NCBI RefSeq assembly: GCF_041146795.1
Contig: NC_135185.1
Coordinates: 10,287,529 to 10,351,528 of the forward strand
Length of the DNA stretch: 64,000 nt
Direction: 5' to 3'
DNA from: Maylandia zebra
Taxonomy: Eukaryota; Chordata; Actinopteri; Cichliformes; Cichlidae
Part shown: positions 32,449-45,286 of the stretch, one piece after another
How the letters are laid out: each line of letters starts with the position of its first letter
How positions within the stretch are numbered: position 1 is the stretch's first letter
Notes under the pieces: generated by a model
Databases searched by the model: none
Told to the model about the DNA's origin: nothing
Seen by the model: only the letters and a program-made list of their open reading frames with translations
Position numbers and translations under genes: made by a program

Positions 32449-33329
32449 AACTTAAAAGAGTTCAAATGAAATTAGTTTAAATCATTAAATATAAATATAC
32501 TGAAACCAAATCATGTTGCAGCTGCACATTTGAGCCATTATCCTACTGTAGCTGATAAATGTGTCAGAGGCCTCAGCAGGTCTCATTTCTTCTCATCGCC
32601 TCAATACAGGAACAAATGTGATCTTATTATCCAGATATAACCTGCTAGAAGAGCTTTGTTCTAATCCTTTGTCTGATTTGGTGACGTCATCACTGTTTAC
32701 AGATCAGGTGATCTGATAGTTACTCCTGAAATGTCGTCATCTGAAATCTTTTGTTTGATTTACTTTGTGATAAAACTCTTTTATTATCATATCGTGGCTT
32801 ACAGCTTAATAAATACTTTTAATGCAGAGTGTTTGATGATGAACAGGCGTGTTTGAACAGAAACTGCTCTGTGGCGTTTTTGTCCTGTTGACTGTAGATT
32901 GTGATGAGAGTTCACTGCCCACCAGTGGTCACAGTCAGGAACTACCACACAAATAATACTGCTATGAATGCAGAGGTCTACCATCATTCCTACTTCTCAT
33001 AAATAAATTGTTCTTGAGAAACATTTTACCTTTAATGTCACTATCTAAGGAGTGTTTTAAATTAAATATACAAGGAGAGTTCTTCACTTCTCTCAGCATT
33101 GGTGAGTTGGACACAATATTACCACTTAGCAGTCTTTGAGCAGATTAGTGAACATGCATGAATCTGCACTGAAAAAAATGCAATAGGGTGGTTGTTGAAT
33201 CTGCATAGAATTACTTCATATATCCAGCATGACTAATTTAAATTTCATATCTAAACATATTTTTGTCTTTTAATTTTCACATATTCTTTAAGAATATTCA
33301 TTCTTTTAGAACAAATCATGTTGAAAAGA
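32449..33329. other. IRG 3' flank
   Basis: Includes the segment 32517-32587 that recurs at 58-130. Possible poly(A) signals are ATTAAA at 32484 and AATAAA at 32808. No other gene. Confidence 0.5.
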
Positions 33330-33455
33330 AACAAGTTAGTCGTGTTTTACCCTCAAGCTCCGCCCCCTGGAAAGGAAAAATCGGCTGCACTGTCCGCCAT
33401 TTTTGTCTCTCGCTTTGGAAAATCTACTACCATCTGGAGTTTTACACTTGAAGGT
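33330..33455 (+). promoter_or_regulatory. Promoter/first-exon-like segment, copy 1
   Basis: CTCCGCCCCCTGGAAAGG and GTCCGCCATTTTTGTC are followed by a donor-like GAAGGTAAAT at 33450. It resembles 42480-42594 (CTCCACCCCCCAGG, GTCCGCCATTTTTTGTC, GAGGTAAAC). Such GC-box plus CCGCCATTTT segments are typical of 5' ends of ubiquitously expressed genes. No coding exon was found for this copy. Confidence 0.45.
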
Positions 33456-33539
33456 AAATAAGACTTTAAAGACTTTAAAGCTAACACGTCTTCTTAGGAA
33501 AAGGAGGGGCAGCGTGCCTGTGCTGCAGCGGGCACACTC

Positions 33540-33690
33540 GCGAGCACACGCGCGGTGTGTGTGTGTGTGGTAGAGAAAAAAGGAAAAGCGTCTCTCTCTC
33601 TCTGTCTCAAGCAGCTGCAGAGAGGGGGGCTTGGTGAACCCCGCAGTCTGTGTGTGAGGAGAGACAGAGACAGAGAGGAGGGGGGGCGCA
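33540..33690. repeat. Low-complexity GT/GA tract
   Basis: Runs of GTGTGTG, CTCTCTCTCTGTCTC and GAGAGACAGAGAC; ORFs across it are meaningless. Confidence 0.7.
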
Positions 33691-36419
33691 TGTGCCCATT
33701 GAGTATTAAAGGAAGATAGGGGAAACTGTTTTTCTCTATTTGTTTAACTGTTCAACTGTTCAACCGGTACAGAGGTTCTGTTGAGGTGATAAGGAACCGT
33801 TGAACAACTTGTCTTGGCATCTGGTGTCTTTTGTCATGTGATACAGGCCTGAGTATATAAATAAAGTGTGAATCGGCTGTATAAAGTGCTTACATTGATT
33901 ATAACTGCGTGTGTTTGTGAAAATGATTTGATTCAGAAGCTGAGTGTGTGTGGTTTTATATTTTTTTAAAAAAGAGAAGCCGCGGCCACGCGCTCTGTGT
34001 TGAGAAAGAAAAGGTGGGGGCTGTGAGAGTGTGTGTGAGACAGGAAGTGTGCATGCCCATATAAGGAGTGAGCACTCAGAGAGAAATGAAAAGGATATTA
34101 ATTGTATGTTTTAGTGTGCCAATACAGGTTACAGATAAATAAAGTTGGACTTCTCTCAACCTGGAATTTTGAGTACGGCGCTAAAACCAGTAGAGTAGCA
34201 TTGTTTGGGAGAAACAAGCCAAAGTTTGGTTTAAAGTTTTACAGCTTGACCTCGCACTTGTCCCCATCCTGAGAAGAAGCTCAAAGGACAATTAATCCCC
34301 TGATGAAGACCAATAGAACATCGTGACAACTTGATAAGAATTAACAAGCAGCCAAAAGACAGTGCAACTGAACCGTTAACACTGAAACCAAACTGACGGG
34401 ACCAGCAGCATGTAAGGAACTACGAGATGGAAACATGCACTGTGAGTTACAGGCTGGACAGTTGAACGGTGGGAAAGCACTGGACACTGATTGTCAGATT
34501 TGCCATGCTTGGAGTAATCTTGAAGAGACGACTGAAAGCATCAACAGAAAAGAAGAAACCACGTGATGAAACATGGATGGCGAAAGTGCAAGTACCCTCC
34601 TCGACTAAATCGGTTTCAGTTATGTACTGAAATATAAGAATGGACATTAGAGGCTTCCTTCAAAGAAAAACTCAGGCTGGGACTTAATCCAAAAGGAAAA
34701 TACTGAAGAGAAACAGAGAGGAAACGGACTGTGTTTGCTGGAGAATTCAGGACAACAAAAGGACACTGAGAGAAGAGGACAGGGACCAGTGAGAGGTGAA
34801 GCCGGACGAGTTTGACTGCAAGAATACAGGGTATAAGTGGATTGAAACGAAAGCCTGAACTCAGGATGGTGTTTAGGGATGTCCACCAGAAAACTAACGA
34901 GGTAAACAAAAAGAAGGTAAAATAAAGAAAGAAAATAACTGACAATTACATGAATGAATGGAAAACACACATACACAAAGTGTTACATGTGAAATTATAC
35001 TCTTAAAAAGAATCAGAAGGGAGATAGTTTTGAATTAAGAAATCAGTGAAACGATGCATGAAGTAAACCTGATTATAACATACAGAGGCAATGAAGAAAG
35101 CAGCTTACACTCACCGAACATTAACAAAATACATAGGAAAAGCAATGAAGACCTGCTTACACTTATACACATGACATAAGCTGGTATTTCTGACCAGAGA
35201 GAGGGAAACTGGTAGTTTAAGTACTCATGATAATAATAAAATGTCTCAGTTGTGTTTCTTCAGGTGCAAAACAGACCTGGATCGATTCTCCACATGCAGC
35301 AGTCGGAAGAAAGTTATAGGTCAACATGATTGGATATGTTAAGGCAAGTTTCTGGTTGAATTGTTCACAAGCGCCATGTCTCCATAAACCTGACAAGTGG
35401 GCCCTAACTTCTGGCTGAGGACCAGGAATGCTGTTAATAAGGTGGGAACTTAAAATTTGGGTTAGCAAATTTGGGAAAGAAAACTGACGGCTTAAGTGGA
35501 GAAATGTGCAGGAGTCTGAAACACTGCAGAAGCAACATATGCAAATTCACATACACAAGCAGAAAATGCATTAACCTTACAAGGACAAGCTCATAAAGAT
35601 TAATGCATAGACATTGATTAAACCTGGCTAAGAACACAAACATACGCAATGAAGAACAGCTTGCTGTTTGTATGAGTGATAGAATGGTGTGAATGTTTAA
35701 TAAAAACATTTGAGTATGTTGAATCTAGGTAAAGAGTTAAATTAACCCACATACAGACGCACCCACACATGCAATGAAGAAACAGCTTACATACGTGTGC
35801 ACGTACAAGCAAGGTTAAAGTAGCGACACTTAACATACACCTGTTTTTAAAGGATATAGTTTATCCATTACTGACAAATAAACTCTCTGGGTTGCAGGAC
35901 AACAACTTAACTTCGAAAGAAAAAGACACTGGTCTGACCATCCAGTGAGGACACGACAAATTTAGTGGTTAAAAGAGTCAAATTGGGACATGTTTTGTTG
36001 ATTGCTTAATACAAATGGTTACTGAATGACAGATAATTCCTTTTTAGGTTTTTAAACATGATCTTATGAATTTTAACACGTACCTGTGTTGTCCTGCCAA
36101 CTTGGGGGGTTATGAGTTGATTATATGGTGGGAAAAAACAAAAAGGGGGGGAGAGGAGGCCCCGTTGTTTCTCCCCTCTCCGAATAACACAGCCAACACA
36201 ACATCATTTTCCTGTTCGCCTGTTTTTGTTTTGTTTTTGTTTTTTCTTTATGTTTGATTACAGGCTGCTTTGACGGCCCTGAAAGCCGAACCTGACCTGG
36301 ACTCCTGCTCTCCCCTCTACCATCTTTGCCCTCTCCGCTACCATCTTTGACCCTTTGACCCCTGAAGGCCACAGCAGCTGGACTCATAACAACAACTTGA
36401 GGATGTCAACAGTGCTGCA
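33691..36419. other. No gene; recurrent GCAATGAAGA motif
   Basis: A/T-rich. GCAATGAAGAA(A)xCAGCTTACA-like units recur near 35088, 35144, 35647 and 35771 (and 37166), often beside CACATAC-type stretches. No ORF has recognisable content. Confidence 0.4.
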
Positions 36420-37040
36420 GAAAACAATCTCATGCAGCGGAGATGGAGAACGCTAAAGCTTCAGCTGACAGAGCTGTGACGAGACGCGCATTAAGCCCGG
36501 AGGAAAAGGGAGGGTGAGCGAAAGAATGCTGACCTCTGAGAAGAGCCGAACAGCAGAGCTGCAGAAGGCCGTGGAGCAAAGTAAGGACAACATAAATAGA
36601 CTCCGATCTGACGTGGAAGGAAAAGATTCTGAGGTTTTTGCCCTCAGTAAGAGCTTAAGGCATCAGAGCAGAAACTGAGCATGGCTCCGGAGGAGCTGGC
36701 TGCTAATTGAACCCATCAGTCAGACTTGGAGTCCCACATACAGGACTTGAAATCAGGCGGAAGCTTGCTGGAGCAGGAGGTCGCCAGACCTGACGCAAAG
36801 CTCCAACAGCAGGAGCAAGCCCTGAAGGAGCTACAGAAGCAAAAGGGTCAAGTTACAAGGAGAAGATGCAGGCAGCTGCAACAACGGATGCAAACAGACC
36901 CAAAGAGGAGGGCAGGACCCCAGGGCATGCTTCAGGCCGCTGGTTTACCCAAACAACAGAACAGGAAGGTGATGAACACAAACACACCCCAACACACCAA
37001 CATACAAACACACACTTCTGCATGCGCTGACTTAGAATGA
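36420..37040 (+). pseudogene. Coiled-coil protein pseudogene
   Basis: Translation in shifting frames gives heptad-rich text: TAELQKAVEQSKDNINRLRS, then DVEGKDSEVFALSKSLR, then SHIQDLKSGGSLLEQEVA, then QEQALKELQKQKGQ. This resembles the long coiled coil of endosomal tethers such as EEA1. Stops (GAAACTGAGC, GCTAATTGA) and frameshifts break it, with no introns seen over 0.6 kb. It is therefore probably a processed or captured copy. The last part is open as 36726-37040. Identity with EEA1 is tentative. Confidence 0.4.
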
Positions 37041-40000
37041 AGAGAAACGCACACATGAACACTTATGCACTCATTGAGTGAGTGAAAACGGATACATACC
37101 CACGCACCAAAATCAAAATGTTGATGCAATTCATTAAGAAGTGACACACAATGCTCCAGCTGCTGCAATGAAGAATGCTTTATTGACAAAGGCTCAATGC
37201 TGCACACAACAAATCCAAATATAGAATCTGCTACAATAATAAGCCCAGAGGGCATTTGTGTGGTTTGGGGAGCAGAGTCCAGAGCAGTTTGGTTATGAAA
37301 ACGATGCCCGTGCGAGATATCTGGGGCTTAAGGCCTCGACTCAATTGTTTACTGTACACTAAAAAAGGAAGAAAAGAAAACAGCCTGAGCAGTGGCGCAG
37401 AGTGAAAAAGATGAATTAACAGTGTGAGTCTTATTTCAGAGCGCCACATCATTGTGATGGAGATTTAATAAAAGGAGGGACACACGGACAAAGAAGAAGA
37501 GAAAGGGGGGGGGGGGGGGGGGGCAGCCCTTGAACACGATTGCCTGAGGTATTAAAGATCTGTACTAAATTCTGGTTTCCAGCGTGAGAAAAGTCACGCA
37601 GTGCCAGTATTAGAGCTAGGTTGAGTGATGATTTTAAATTATTGTAAGTAAATCATTGTAGACCCGTTCAAGTTTCATGATAACTAGGATCTAGACTTTG
37701 TTGAACCCTAGGCAATTTTAACAGGTAAGATTTGAGTGACCAAGTAGCAGTTGAATAAAAGTCATTGAATAAGTGTTGAGATAAACTGGCAGAATTAAGA
37801 GAACTAAAACATTTCAAGAGCTCAAATTACTTAATATGGAAACGGTTCAATTTTGTTTCACGAACACAAAACATATAGGTTTATGAATATGAAAAGGTTG
37901 AGGTGGTGTTGATTTGACTCTGTTTAGGTTTAGGTTTGGCATTTTTACTGATAGGAGGAGTATTCAGTGACAAGTCCTAAGACCCGGGCGTCTGCATTTT
38001 TGTTTTTGTTATCTTTCATTTTATTTTGTTTTATATTTTGAACAGTGCACTGATTTTTGTTTGTGAATCTTTTCTTTAAGCAGATCTGCATATCGGAAAT
38101 TACAAGCGTTACACGTCGGCGAGGAAATTGTTGTGAGTTTCTCCGCATTGAAATGGGCTCTGGAGGAAACCACTTATGGGGACAATTAGAAAATGAGAGT
38201 CCCTGCCTAAGAAGGATTCAGCGAGGTAATCCGATCTAAAGTTCTTGTTTTCCTTTTTGAAATGAGCTCATTTTGCTGAAGGCGGAAATCTAAATGCGGC
38301 GATGGTTTCCACTATCAGCAAAGAAAGAAAGAAAGAAAGAATGGATGAATGGATGAAAGACTGGAAATAAAACAAACTGACTGACTGGTAAAAGATGACA
38401 AGACTTGACCACGACTCAAGGTTAATCTCCACCTAGATAGAACAAGAGGGTGGATGAATTTATGTGTGTTTCTTTTTACAGGAGTAGAAGGATGACAAAA
38501 TATTCGAGGATGAGTGAACGGTTAATTGCCACTTTTGTGTTGTGTGTTGCTTACAGAGGTAACTGCGCAGTGTTAACATTTACATTTTCTTCTCTACAGC
38601 GTTACAGTTCTTAATGTTTTTCTATTACAGGATTTCTGGGCTGAGGTGTGAAGAAACGGTGTTTATAGGTTAGGAATTGGGGATGCCATTACACTGTATT
38701 CTTGGGAGAGTGTTGGATAAGACACATCCTGTCTTGAAAACTGTGATTCTTTTTACAGGAAATCTTTTTATAGCACCTCTGGAATGTGGATGGCTGACCG
38801 CGGTCAATGTGCTGCTAATGTTTGCTTTGCTTTGTTAAGAATGCGTGAGGAGGGTGCAGTAGAAAACAGACAAGTGACATGAAAACAAAGAATAATAATA
38901 AAACAAGTAATAATAACAAATAACAAATTTGGGGACAGTTTGACGTAGAGCTCACTAACTGGCCATTAGGGGGCTCTTAGTGATAAACAAGTGGAGTAAC
39001 ATTGTCCAAGTGAGAATAAAACAAATTGCGGCAATAATAGTGATTTGATGATCGGAGAAAACCTGAACATGATACTTGTCTGTTGTGCGGAATCTTTTAT
39101 TACTCTTATGATTTACAGGGGGTTGTACATAAGCTGTTTGATTTAACAGATTTGCTTTTAGGTGAATTGGGAGTTAAAGGAGCTTAACATGTAACTGCTG
39201 ACTAATGTTTTTACACAGGGTTACAGGTTGGCGGGAGAGTGTTTTAGAGAGGATGTGTAATGTTCTTGTGCAGTTTGCAGTAGGGAAATTGCAAATACAA
39301 CTAGAACTATTAATTGAGACTAATTAAAACTAACCTGAAACTGAGGAGGTTCTAGATAAGGAAGAATTAAAACGGATATAAAATGCATCTGATCTTTAAT
39401 TGCAGGTGTAACCATGAAGATTTTTGGTACATATTGCAGGTTGTTGCTCATTATAGAATTGTGCTTAGGTTCATAAAGGCAAAAAGCTATATCAGGGGTC
39501 TATGATTTCGTTTATGTTTTAATAATTTAGGTATGGCAAAATTAAAGGTTTCTAGACAATTTAGAGAACCAGTGAGAAGCATAATTAGATGATCAGAAAC
39601 TGAGTACTACTCTTAAATGGAAGTTAGAATTAAGAATGCCCAATTTGTTTTGATGTCTGTTGTTCACTTTTATACACACATTGCAAATGTGCTTATAAGG
39701 AGCTGGCACTTAGTCTGTGAAGGTCAAAAGCTTCATCCGACAACGGATCGGATTGATATATTGGAGCTATTGACTTCAAGTGCAGAGGACTAAATGCATG
39801 CACGCTTACACACATAGGCATAGCATAGGATTGGAATAAACAAAGTCAACAACATTAGGTTAGGAGAGCCAGCGAGGGAGATGTGTTGGCTTTCTGTCTC
39901 TTGCAGAGGAAGGAGTAGACACCAGAACAATGAGGTCTCGGGGAATGCTTGGATGAGACGTGAGCGGAGAGAGGCGTCAGGGATCATCTTGAGCAGAACA

Positions 40001-40487
40001 GCGGAAATGGCACAGAGAGCTGTGCTAGTGAGCGTCCAGGAGATGGAGAGGAGCCTTCGCATAGTAACATGCTCTGCCTTAAACCTTCAGCAGCAGTGGA
40101 ACATGAAAACCGGAGGGATGGAGGGAGCGTGCCAAGCTCCGGAAGTAATAGTTCTGCTTCCAGTGGTCTCAAGGTGAATGAGCAGAGGGGAGCTCAGGGA
40201 AAAGCTCATTCCAAGTCACAACATGGGTGGTAAAACAGAGGCAGAATAATCCTCTGCAACGTGGCTGGCTCACTCAGTAGTCTACCTGGGGAGTTGAAGA
40301 AAGAAGAATCCGAGGGCGTTTCTTCACTCCAAGAGGAGGTGGCAAGGAGGCCTGAAGCGTGACAGGCTGAGACTCGAGTCTGAAGCTAGAAGGACAGCTG
40401 GGTTGTGGGGAAATTGGAAAATAAAGGGGGTGTTGACATGAATGAGTGTTGCTACATGTTTGTTTGTTTTTTTGACAGACGGGTGAA
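37041..40487. other. No clear gene; G19 run
   Basis: Mostly unrecognised sequence, possibly decayed retroviral interior. It holds a run of 19 G at 37505-37523 and an AAAG microsatellite near 38320-38341. Several short ORFs (for example 39881-40177) have no motif. Confidence 0.35.
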
Positions 40488-41172
40488 TTGCCCAGACGCA
40501 GAGGTCTACCCGCTCCAGAGTCCAAATTGATTGAGTCGCCGGATGGGATGGCTCAAATTGCTAAAGAACAGCAAGTAGATGATTGTGTTGCTTGTGCTAT
40601 TGCCAGGCCTCGTCTGTTTACTGAGCCTGCGCCTCTGTATCCAGAGGATGACTGGGGTTATCAGTGCATTTTGAAATTAACTAGAGAGGCTGTGGACACA
40701 GGTAACTGCACCACCTTATCAGGTTTATATCCGCAAATTGACAAACGTACGCAAACATGTCGATCCACGCCTAAACGAAATATTTACACGTCTTGAATTT
40801 GCGACGGACGTGGTGAAAAACACTTTAACAATGTATGTACATCCAGGTGTGAACACGGCGCTGGAGGATTGGATGACGTCTGTTTTTGGGCAATGGAAGG
40901 GTGTGTTTATGTCTGCCATGTTTTCTTTTGTTACTCTTATAGGTATATTGTTGTCTCATTCCTCTGGTAAGGCGGGTGTTGGTAAAACTGGTAAGCAGGG
41001 CCCTAGACTCTGGTTCAGCTGGTTCAGCTGGTCCGGGGTATATGATGCCGTTGCGAGAGGCCGCCTGGACGGAGGACTGAAACAAATTTTGGTAAAGGTT
41101 GGCCGATGGCCAAAGAGGAGGAGTGTGGACAAGAGATATTTTATTTTGTATTCTTATGGTGACAGTCTATAA
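40488..41172 (+). pseudogene. Retroviral envelope relic
   Basis: Two overlapping frames, 40488-40796 and 40738-41172, look like the C-terminal half of a fish endogenous-retrovirus envelope split by a frameshift near 40740. The second frame contains a hydrophobic span (SAMFSFVTLIGILL) fitting a membrane anchor, followed by a short basic tail. No signal peptide, surface subunit or matching pol was found. It is inactive. Assignment rests on layout, the cysteine-containing first frame and its position just before an LTR-like segment. Confidence 0.45.
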
Positions 41173-41212
41173 TCAGAACTATCATTGATCAATCATTCAT
41201 CATTGTCGAATC

Positions 41213-41752
41213 TGATGACAGTATAATCTCTGAATTATATCTATGGTAATCTGAGCAAAGATTAATGTATGCATATTATCATCATTTTAATCAGTCTCAA
41301 ATGGTATCCACACCACTTGAACTGGAGGGTCCAGCAGGACCTTGTTCCAATTCACTTGCAGGTCTACACAAAACATGCACATAGAGAGTTATGTAAAACA
41401 CGCACGTTCACATACACACTTATTAATGACAGGGAGGTCGTGTCAGGACATCCTCTCTGTTGGACACACAGTCTCACAAACTGCACAACATATCACACAC
41501 TTGTTTGTCTCTAAAGTAGCATCTGATGTCTATATAAGGAGAACTTTTTGAGTGTGGGGAACTGTTATCATTTCCAGTAAGATCTAACTGTGACGTCATC
41601 AGGGTAATATAAGGATGGGGAGCGGTCTGCTTGGAGAAGTCCGGCTCTTCCCACACTGTACTGTGTGTTATAATAAAATAATCTGTGTTGACCCACTACT
41701 ACCAGTCGTATGTCTCTTCCTCAAAAATCCGAACCGCGACACCAGTGAGAAA
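41213..41752 (+). mobile_element. LTR-like segment after envelope relic
   Basis: TATATAAGG (41531) and TAATATAAGG (near 41606) are possible promoters, AATAAAAT (near 41672) a poly(A) signal, and the end CCGCGACA closes a possible LTR. No matching 5' LTR was found upstream and no target duplication was identified. Confidence 0.4.
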
Positions 41753-42479
41753 GAGTGTAGACCCTTTTATATATGTGGAATTTTACTGGGGTGTTGTTAT
41801 TTTACAGGTATGTGGGCTGTTTATCGAAAACCATGAAAGGCCAATGTTAGGCTCCAGTTAGCTAATGGTAACCGAAATTATGCGATAAGCAAATTAGTAA
41901 TTAAGTGAGTTAATATTGTTTGTATATTCTTTCAGTCTAAATTAACAGACTCTTACAAACTTGCATCGGTGTCTGTAGTAAGTGGTGGTACCTGCAGTGT
42001 CTTAACCATTAAACAAGCTAATGTAGGGCCGGGATATGACTAGTTTGTTGAAACATGTCTGCTGCCAATGTGACTGCTCACACACGGTAACATTACCAGC
42101 ACATAGCCACAGCCGCTATAAACATGCTGAAAGGTCAATCTAGCTTCTGTAGTCAGCAGCTGGAAGACTCAACACAGACCCAAGATTCAGTGTAACGGTT
42201 ATCTAAATGTTGTGTGTCCTGTTTGTAAGCCCAGAAAAAGAAATTAAATAAAATGACGACCTTGAGCTTCAAGCTAATGTAAGCGTAATGCTATAGCATA
42301 AAGCGACTAATGCAATGATGAGGTTGTTAAATTAGTAAAAATACAGTAAATATATCCAACATGAATCAGTTATATTTTTGGTCTAAACATAATTAAGTCT
42401 CACGCCTTTCACTTGTTTTAGAAGGATGTTCAGTCTTTTAAAACCAGTCATATCAAAATAACAGAAAATAGTTATGTTT
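41753..42479. other. No gene seen
   Basis: AT-rich, no recognisable feature. Confidence 0.4.
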
Positions 42480-42594
42480 TCTGTTGAAACTCCACCCCCC
42501 AGGGTGTGTTCTGCGAGGGAAAATTCACTGTGGCGGTCCGCCATTTTTTGTCTTTGCTTCGTTTATGTTTGGTGCTGAGCTTTACTTTGTCGAG
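42480..42594 (+). promoter_or_regulatory. Promoter/first-exon-like segment, copy 2
   Basis: CTCCACCCCCCAGGGTGTG, GTCCGCCATTTTTTGTC, then donor GAG|GTAAAC at 42595. An acceptor and coding exon follow at 43613. See copy 1 at 33330. Confidence 0.45.
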
Positions 42595-42906
42595 GTAAAC
42601 TGAAAACTACATGTTTGAGAGGAAACGAAGAGAACATCCATTAGATGGGGAAGTTTTTCTCATGAATTGCTGTTGAGCAACATAATGGAAAAAACAAGTA
42701 ATTCCTTAAGTTAACTAACGATAATGCTAGCTTAAGCTGCGAGACAATATTATGTGCATTAGCTTTTTTTCAGTGTGTGCCCAGTCACATTCGCTTGTTT
42801 TTTCTCAGTGAATACAGACTAACAAACTCGTGTCCATTTATTTAACTGGTTGTACCTAAAATGTTTTAGTTAAACAGTTAAATAAGCTAGTTTGTCATGG
42901 GGTGGG

Positions 42907-42908
<2 letters not shown>

Positions 42909-42974
<66 letters not shown>
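42909..42974. repeat. (GT)n microsatellite
   Basis: About 33 uninterrupted TG units followed by a G-run at 42976-42988. Confidence 0.95.
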
Positions 42975-42975
<1 letters not shown>

Positions 42976-43612
42976 GGGGGGGGGGGGGAGTCTTCACTAA
43001 AGTCGGTTTATTTAGGGCATGACACCTATGCAGTACTCATTAGGAGAGGAAGTGCATGACGTGGGGCTTTATTTCATGTTCTGGGGCAGTGAATGTAATG
43101 TATTGATAACATGTTAAAGACACACAAAAACCCAACAAATTGTTTTAACTGATTTATAGAGGGACTGAGAGGAGGGCTTAAAGAGATAAAAATAATTACA
43201 ATATAAATATGTTAAATTTATTTTTTCTGTATCGATATATGGTGCTTATCCCTGCTGAAGGGCAGATTGGTGTTGCTTCAGAACAATTCTCTGGCGCTGT
43301 TATGTAGAGGTGTTACAGTTAAGGTTTTAATAACATTTTATTTACTAGTGAAGATTTGCATATGTTATCTCACATTCTGTAAGGTAAATTTTCTGGAAAG
43401 GTCAAATTAACTAATTTAACTAAGTATTAATGACCCCTGCTGTGGTTGCAAACAGGCTTTGGGTGGTATGGAAGTAAGGGCAACTATGGAACTGCTCAGC
43501 AACATGGGACCCATAGCTAATAAATAGTAATATGACAAAAAATAACAACTTTGTGTGGATGTAACCTTGTGAGATTTTGACAGCATTTTTATGTGACAAC
43601 TTCTCTTTTTAG

Positions 43613-43768
43613 ATAAATGCAGAGTTTAAGCGCATTACCACCATGTCACTGCAGTCCAGATTACTCTCGCAGATAGATGTGCTATCTGACAAACTAATAA
43701 AGGTCTTCAAAAGGCGAGGAGGACAAATAGGAAGAAGACTTCAGAACATTCTGGAGCCCACGGCCCAG
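43613..43768 (+). CDS. Possible first coding exon, unknown gene
   Basis: A pyrimidine tract and acceptor (TTCTCTTTTTAG, ending 43612) lead into an exon with ATG at 43643 in the context CACCATGT. It codes 42 residues (MSLQSRLLSQIDVLSDKLIK...) and ends at CAG|GTAAGA. The peptide is amphipathic and basic (RRGGQIGRRLQ). I found no downstream exon; the intron holds the Tc1 element at 43934. It may pair with the non-coding exon ending 42594. The family is not recognised. Confidence 0.4.
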
Positions 43769-43933
43769 GTAAGAAAAAAATTAATTTGTGTATACACTTT
43801 AGGGAAAATAATAATTTTAACAAAATGCTGCTTGTCACTCTATGCCAGGAGTATGTTGAAAATCACCTGGGATTTTCACAATTTATCATGGGTGCGTTTT
43901 TTTTTTTTTCTTCTTTTACCTGCATTAGAACTA

Positions 43934-45286
43934 CACTCAACAAAAATATAAACGCAACACCTTTGTTACTGCTCCCATTCCCCATGGGATGGACGTAGAG
44001 ACCTAAAATTCATTCCAGATACACAATATAACCATCCCTCCCAAACAGTGGTCACAAATCAGTCCAAATGTGTGGTAGTGGGCACATCTGCTATATTGAG
44101 ATAATCCATCCCACCTCACAGGTGTGCCACATCAGGATGCTGATCTGACATCATGAGTAGTGCACAGGTGTACCTCAGACTGCCCACAACAAAAGGCCAC
44201 CCTGGAATGTGCAGTTTTGTCTCACAGCAAAATGCCACAGATGCCACAAGCAATGAAGGAGCGTGCAACTGGCATGCTGACAGCAGGAATGTCAACCAGA
44301 TCTGTCGCCCGTGCATTGAATGTTCATTTCTCAACCATAAGCCGTCTCCACAGGCGTTTCAGAGAATATGGCAGCACATCCAACCGGCCTCACAACCGCA
44401 GACCTCGTGTAACCACACCAGCCCAGGACCTCCACATCCAGCAGGTTCACCTCCAAGATCGTCTGAGACCAGCCACCCAGACAGCTGCTGGAACAATTGG
44501 TTTGCACAACCAAACAATTTCTGCACAAACTGTCAGAAACCGTCTCAGGGACGCTCAACTGCATGCCCGTCGTCCTCATCGGGGTCTTGACCTGACTCCA
44601 GCTCGTCGCCGTAACAGACTTGTGTGGGCAAATGCTCACATTCGATGGCGTCTGGCACGTTGGAGAGGTGTGCGCTTCACGGATGAATCATGGTTCACAT
44701 TGTTCAGGGCAGATGGCAGCTGAGAATGTCCCAGTTCTTGCATGGCCAGCATGCTCACCGGACATGTCACCCATTCAGCATGTTCGGGATGTGCTTGACC
44801 GGCGTATACGACAGCGTGTACCAGTTCCCACGAATATCCAACAACCTCGCACAGCCATTGAAGTGGAGTGGACCAACATTCCACAGGCCACAATTGACAA
44901 TCTGATAGACTCCATGCGACGATGTGTTGCACTGCATGAGGCAAATGGTGGTCACACCAGATACTGACCGGTTCTGGGTCCCCAGACCCCCAATAGCGCA
45001 AAAAACTGCACATTCCAGGGTGGCCTTTTGTTGTGGGCAGTCTGAGGTACACCTGTGCACTACTCATGATGTCAGATCAGCATCCTGATGTGGCACACCT
45101 GTGAGGTGGGATGGATTATCTCAATATGGCAGATGTGCCCACTACCACACATTTGGACTGATTTGTGACCACTGTTTGGGAGGGATGGTTATATTGTGTA
45201 TCTGGAATGAATTTTAGGTCTCTACATCCATCCCATGGGGAATGGGAGCAGTAACAAAGGTGTTGCGTTTATATTTTTGTTGAGTG
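43934..45286 (+). mobile_element. Tc1-like element, copy 2
   Basis: TA at 43932-43933 and 45287-45288, the same CACTCAACAAAAATATAAAC ends and long inverted repeats as copy 1, 1353 bp. Sequence is nearly identical to copy 1 apart from a 2-bp indel and scattered substitutions. Confidence 0.94.
44232..44967 (+). pseudogene. Tc1-like transposase, internally deleted
   Basis: The first part (44232-44723) is open: helix-turn-helix, second DNA-binding region RNRLRDAQLHARRPHRG, then FTDESWFT with the first catalytic Asp, ending at a stop straight after FRADGS. The rest continues in another frame (to 44967) with SPDMSPIQHV. Here the final catalytic Glu seen in copy 1 (SPIEH) is Gln. The segment with the second Asp is deleted at exactly the same place as in copy 1. 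Confidence 0.87.
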
